A stretch of DNA of 6,659 nt from Candidatus Bathyarchaeota archaeon B23 (lineage in GTDB: Archaea > Thermoproteota > Bathyarchaeia > TCS64 > B23): contig LUCA01000039.1 of NCBI GenBank assembly GCA_001593875.1, positions 1 to 6,659 on the forward strand, read 5' to 3'. The notes under the pieces are model-generated. The model was not told the DNA's origin. It saw only the letters and a list, made by a program, of their open reading frames with translations, and made no database searches. How positions within the stretch are numbered: position 1 is the first letter of the stretch; each line of letters starts with the position of its first letter. Shown here one piece after another: positions 5,541-6,659 of the stretch. The translations under genes and the position numbers were made by a program.

Positions 5541-5560
5541 TCTTACAACTGTTGTGAGAT
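5540..5560. promoter_or_regulatory. 21-base imperfect palindrome upstream of the pantoate kinase promoter
   Basis: The arms ATCTTACAAC (5540-5549) and GTTGTGAGAT (5551-5560) are complementary around central T5550, with one T/G mismatch in ten pairs. It begins at the last base of the thrC stop codon and ends 5 bases before the TATA-like box at 5566. That position, over or just upstream of the TFB-recognition element, suits an operator for a dimeric regulator. A transcription terminator for thrC is less likely because only a short T-run follows. Confidence 0.5.
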
Positions 5561-5565
5561 TGAAC

Positions 5566-5573
5566 CTTTATCT
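5566..5573 (+). promoter_or_regulatory. TATA-like box of pantoate kinase
   Basis: CTTTATCT lies about 27 bases before the ATG at 5597, and no Shine-Dalgarno precedes that ATG, so a leaderless transcript is predicted. The same octamer is found at the proposed ilvB promoter. Confidence 0.5.
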
Positions 5574-5596
5574 ACTGGGCCTACCTCACCCATGGG

Positions 5597-6502
5597 ATGA
5601 GGATCGCCGAGGCCTTCTCCCCAGGGCATCTCACCGGCATCTTCCAGATCTGCGACGAGCCCGAGGACCCGTTGAGGAGGGGGGCGAGGGGGGCCGGCGT
5701 CTCCATAGATCGAGGCGTATACACCGCCGTCGCCGTCGAGGAAGCCGATAGACCGTCGCATACCATAAGGATAAATGGCCGGGAGGTGGAGGCTCCAGTC
5801 TCCGATTGGGTTCTCAGATATCTCATCGCCAGGGCCCCCAGACCCCTCAGGGTCCTGGTGGAGCATAGGGTTGAGGTGCCCATCGGAGCCGGCTTCAGCT
5901 CCAGCGGCGCCGGAGCTCTAAGCCTAGCCCTCGCCCTCAACGAGGCCCTAAACCTCGGCCTCACCACCCTGGAGGCCGCCCAGGTGGCCCATAGGGCCGA
6001 GATCGAATGCCAGACCGGGTTGGGATCGGTTCTCGCCTGTCTCACCGGGGGAGTAGGCGTCACCCTAGAGCCGGGGGCCCCAGGAGTTGGAAAAACCCTG
6101 AGATTCGATCACAGCGGCCTTTCAGTCGTCTACCTCCATCTCGGCCCCATATCGACGCCCAGCATACTATCCGACCCGGCTCTCAGGGGGCGGATCAACG
6201 AGCTGGGAGGCAGACTCGTCGAGGAGCTCCGCAGGGGTTGGAGCCCCCGACGCTTCATGGAGCTCTCCAGACGCTTCGCAGAGCATCTAGGCCTCATAAC
6301 CCCGAGGCTGATGAGGGTGCTCAGGAGGGTGGACGAGGAGGGGTTACCCTGCACCATGGCGATGCTGGGGGAGACCCTCTTCTCCCTCGTCGAGGAGGGT
6401 GAGGCCGAGAGGCTGGCGGGGCTTCTGGAGGAGGCGTCGGGTCGAGGGGTCGCCATAGCGGGGATAGACGACGAGGGGGCGAGGATCATCAGATCCGTAT
6501 AG
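5597..6502 (+). CDS. archaeal pantoate kinase (PoK), GHMP kinase family
   Basis: This 301-residue protein matches archaeal pantoate kinase, which phosphorylates pantoate to 4-phosphopantoate. Archaea then join beta-alanine with phosphopantothenate synthetase, the reverse order of the bacterial PanC-CoaA route to CoA. Family marks are AFSPGHLTG (6-14), DPLRRGARGAGVSI (24-37) followed by RGVYTAV, the GHMP ATP-binding motif PIGAGFSSSGAGALSLALALNE (95-116, given here as two parts: PIGAGFSSSGAG then ALSLALALNE), TGLGSVLA (140-147) and a C-terminal MAMLGETLFSL (254-264). Length is normal. A nearby ATG at 5592 is out of frame. The preceding 56 bases hold a palindrome and a TATA-like box, so the gene probably has its own promoter rather than depending on thrC. 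Pantoate derives from 2-oxoisovalerate, a product of the pathway containing IlvBN and IlvC. Confidence 0.93.
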   Translation: MRIAEAFSPGHLTGIFQICDEPEDPLRRGARGAGVSIDRGVYTAVAVEEADRPSHTIRINGREVEAPVSDWVLRYLIARAPRPLRVLVEHRVEVPIGAGFSSSGAGALSLALALNEALNLGLTTLEAAQVAHRAEIECQTGLGSVLACLTGGVGVTLEPGAPGVGKTLRFDHSGLSVVYLHLGPISTPSILSDPALRGRINELGGRLVEELRRGWSPRRFMELSRRFAEHLGLITPRLMRVLRRVDEEGLPCTMAMLGETLFSLVEEGEAERLAGLLEEASGRGVAIAGIDDEGARIIRSV

Positions 6503-6526
6503 GGGGATGATCGCCTTCTCCTCGCA

Positions 6527-6550
6527 TATTTCTCGATTTTTCATATTTTA
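6527..6550 (+). terminator. T-rich candidate terminator after pantoate kinase
   Basis: After the TAG at 6500-6502 the non-template strand becomes rich in T, with runs TTT, TTTTT and TTTT over about 24 bases and no stable hairpin. Archaeal RNA polymerase commonly terminates at such tracts. The call rests on composition alone in an otherwise GC-rich window. Confidence 0.4.
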
Positions 6551-6575
6551 TGGTATAATCTGGGTTTAGACACGG

Positions 6576-6583
6576 TTTTATAG
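6576..6583 (+). promoter_or_regulatory. TATA-like box of the last partial gene
   Basis: TTTTATAG is centred about 28 bases before the ATG at 6608, the same geometry as the other leaderless promoters here. A second A/T-rich patch, GGTATAATC near 6552-6560, is too far upstream for a leaderless start but could serve a leadered one. Confidence 0.45.
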
Positions 6584-6589
6584 TCTTGA

Positions 6590-6607
6590 GGCAACCTATT
6601 GGTTGCC
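6590..6607. promoter_or_regulatory. perfect inverted repeat abutting the ATG at 6608
   Basis: The arms GGCAACC (6590-6596) and GGTTGCC (6601-6607) are perfect 7-base complements with the spacer TATT. The repeat fills the space between the TATA-like box and the ATG, so it covers the predicted transcription start. A repressor bound there would block initiation. If transcription starts upstream, the RNA would form a 7-bp hairpin with a 4-base loop directly before AUG. Confidence 0.55.
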
Positions 6608-6659
6608 ATGGCTGAGACGGGGAGAGCTGAGCCCTCGTTTGTGGAGTCCCTATTGAACT
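6608..6659 (+). CDS. start of an unidentified gene, 3'-truncated
   Basis: An ATG opens a frame of 17 complete codons (MAETGRAEPSFVESLLN) that runs off the window without a stop. Support comes from the promoter-like arrangement upstream: a T-rich tract, a TATA-like box and an inverted repeat ending at the ATG. The residues visible are too few to name a family. Confidence 0.45.
   Translation, partial: MAETGRAEPSFVESLLN

Noticed and set aside
5540..5560. Hairpin terminator for thrC
   Set aside because: Archaeal termination relies mainly on T-tracts. Only a TTT follows, and a promoter-proximal operator fits the position better. It is not fully excluded.

Overview
The window reads as chromosomal DNA from a GC-rich archaeon. 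The archaeal signs are a pantoate kinase of the archaeal GHMP type, a small EF-Tu-domain-2-like protein typical of archaea, and TATA-like boxes about 26-29 bases upstream of four start codons that lack Shine-Dalgarno sequences (leaderless transcripts). I cannot place the organism below domain level from the sequence alone. All recognisable genes are housekeeping metabolism. I found no mobile element, CRISPR array, RNA gene or defence system.

Layout. Positions 1-570 (+) hold the 3' part of a CPBP-family membrane protease. It converges, with a 9-base gap, on a minus-strand operon ilvB-ilvN-ilvC (3734 down to 580) for branched-chain amino-acid synthesis. Upstream of ilvB lies a structured region (3735-4015) with a long 5' leader, several inverted repeats and a 30-base-period tandem repeat. 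Then comes a small minus-strand EF-like gene (4016-4276), divergent from threonine synthase thrC (4368-5540, +). Pantoate kinase follows (5597-6502, +), then a T-rich stretch and the first 52 bases of a further plus-strand gene (from 6608).

How the genes fit together. Threonine synthase makes threonine, which threonine deaminase (not in this window) can convert to 2-oxobutyrate, a substrate of IlvBN for isoleucine. IlvBN and IlvC also lead towards 2-oxoisovalerate, the precursor of valine and of pantoate. Pantoate kinase uses pantoate on the archaeal route to coenzyme A. The neighbourhood therefore covers connected steps of aspartate-family, branched-chain and CoA metabolism.

The least expected signal is regulatory. 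Well-formed inverted repeats sit at promoter or start-codon positions of ilvB, thrC, pantoate kinase and the last partial gene. The heptamer CTAACCC (or its complement) recurs upstream of ilvB and at the thrC start. These are candidate operators or RNA structures. No binding protein can be named from this window, and I do not claim a new system.
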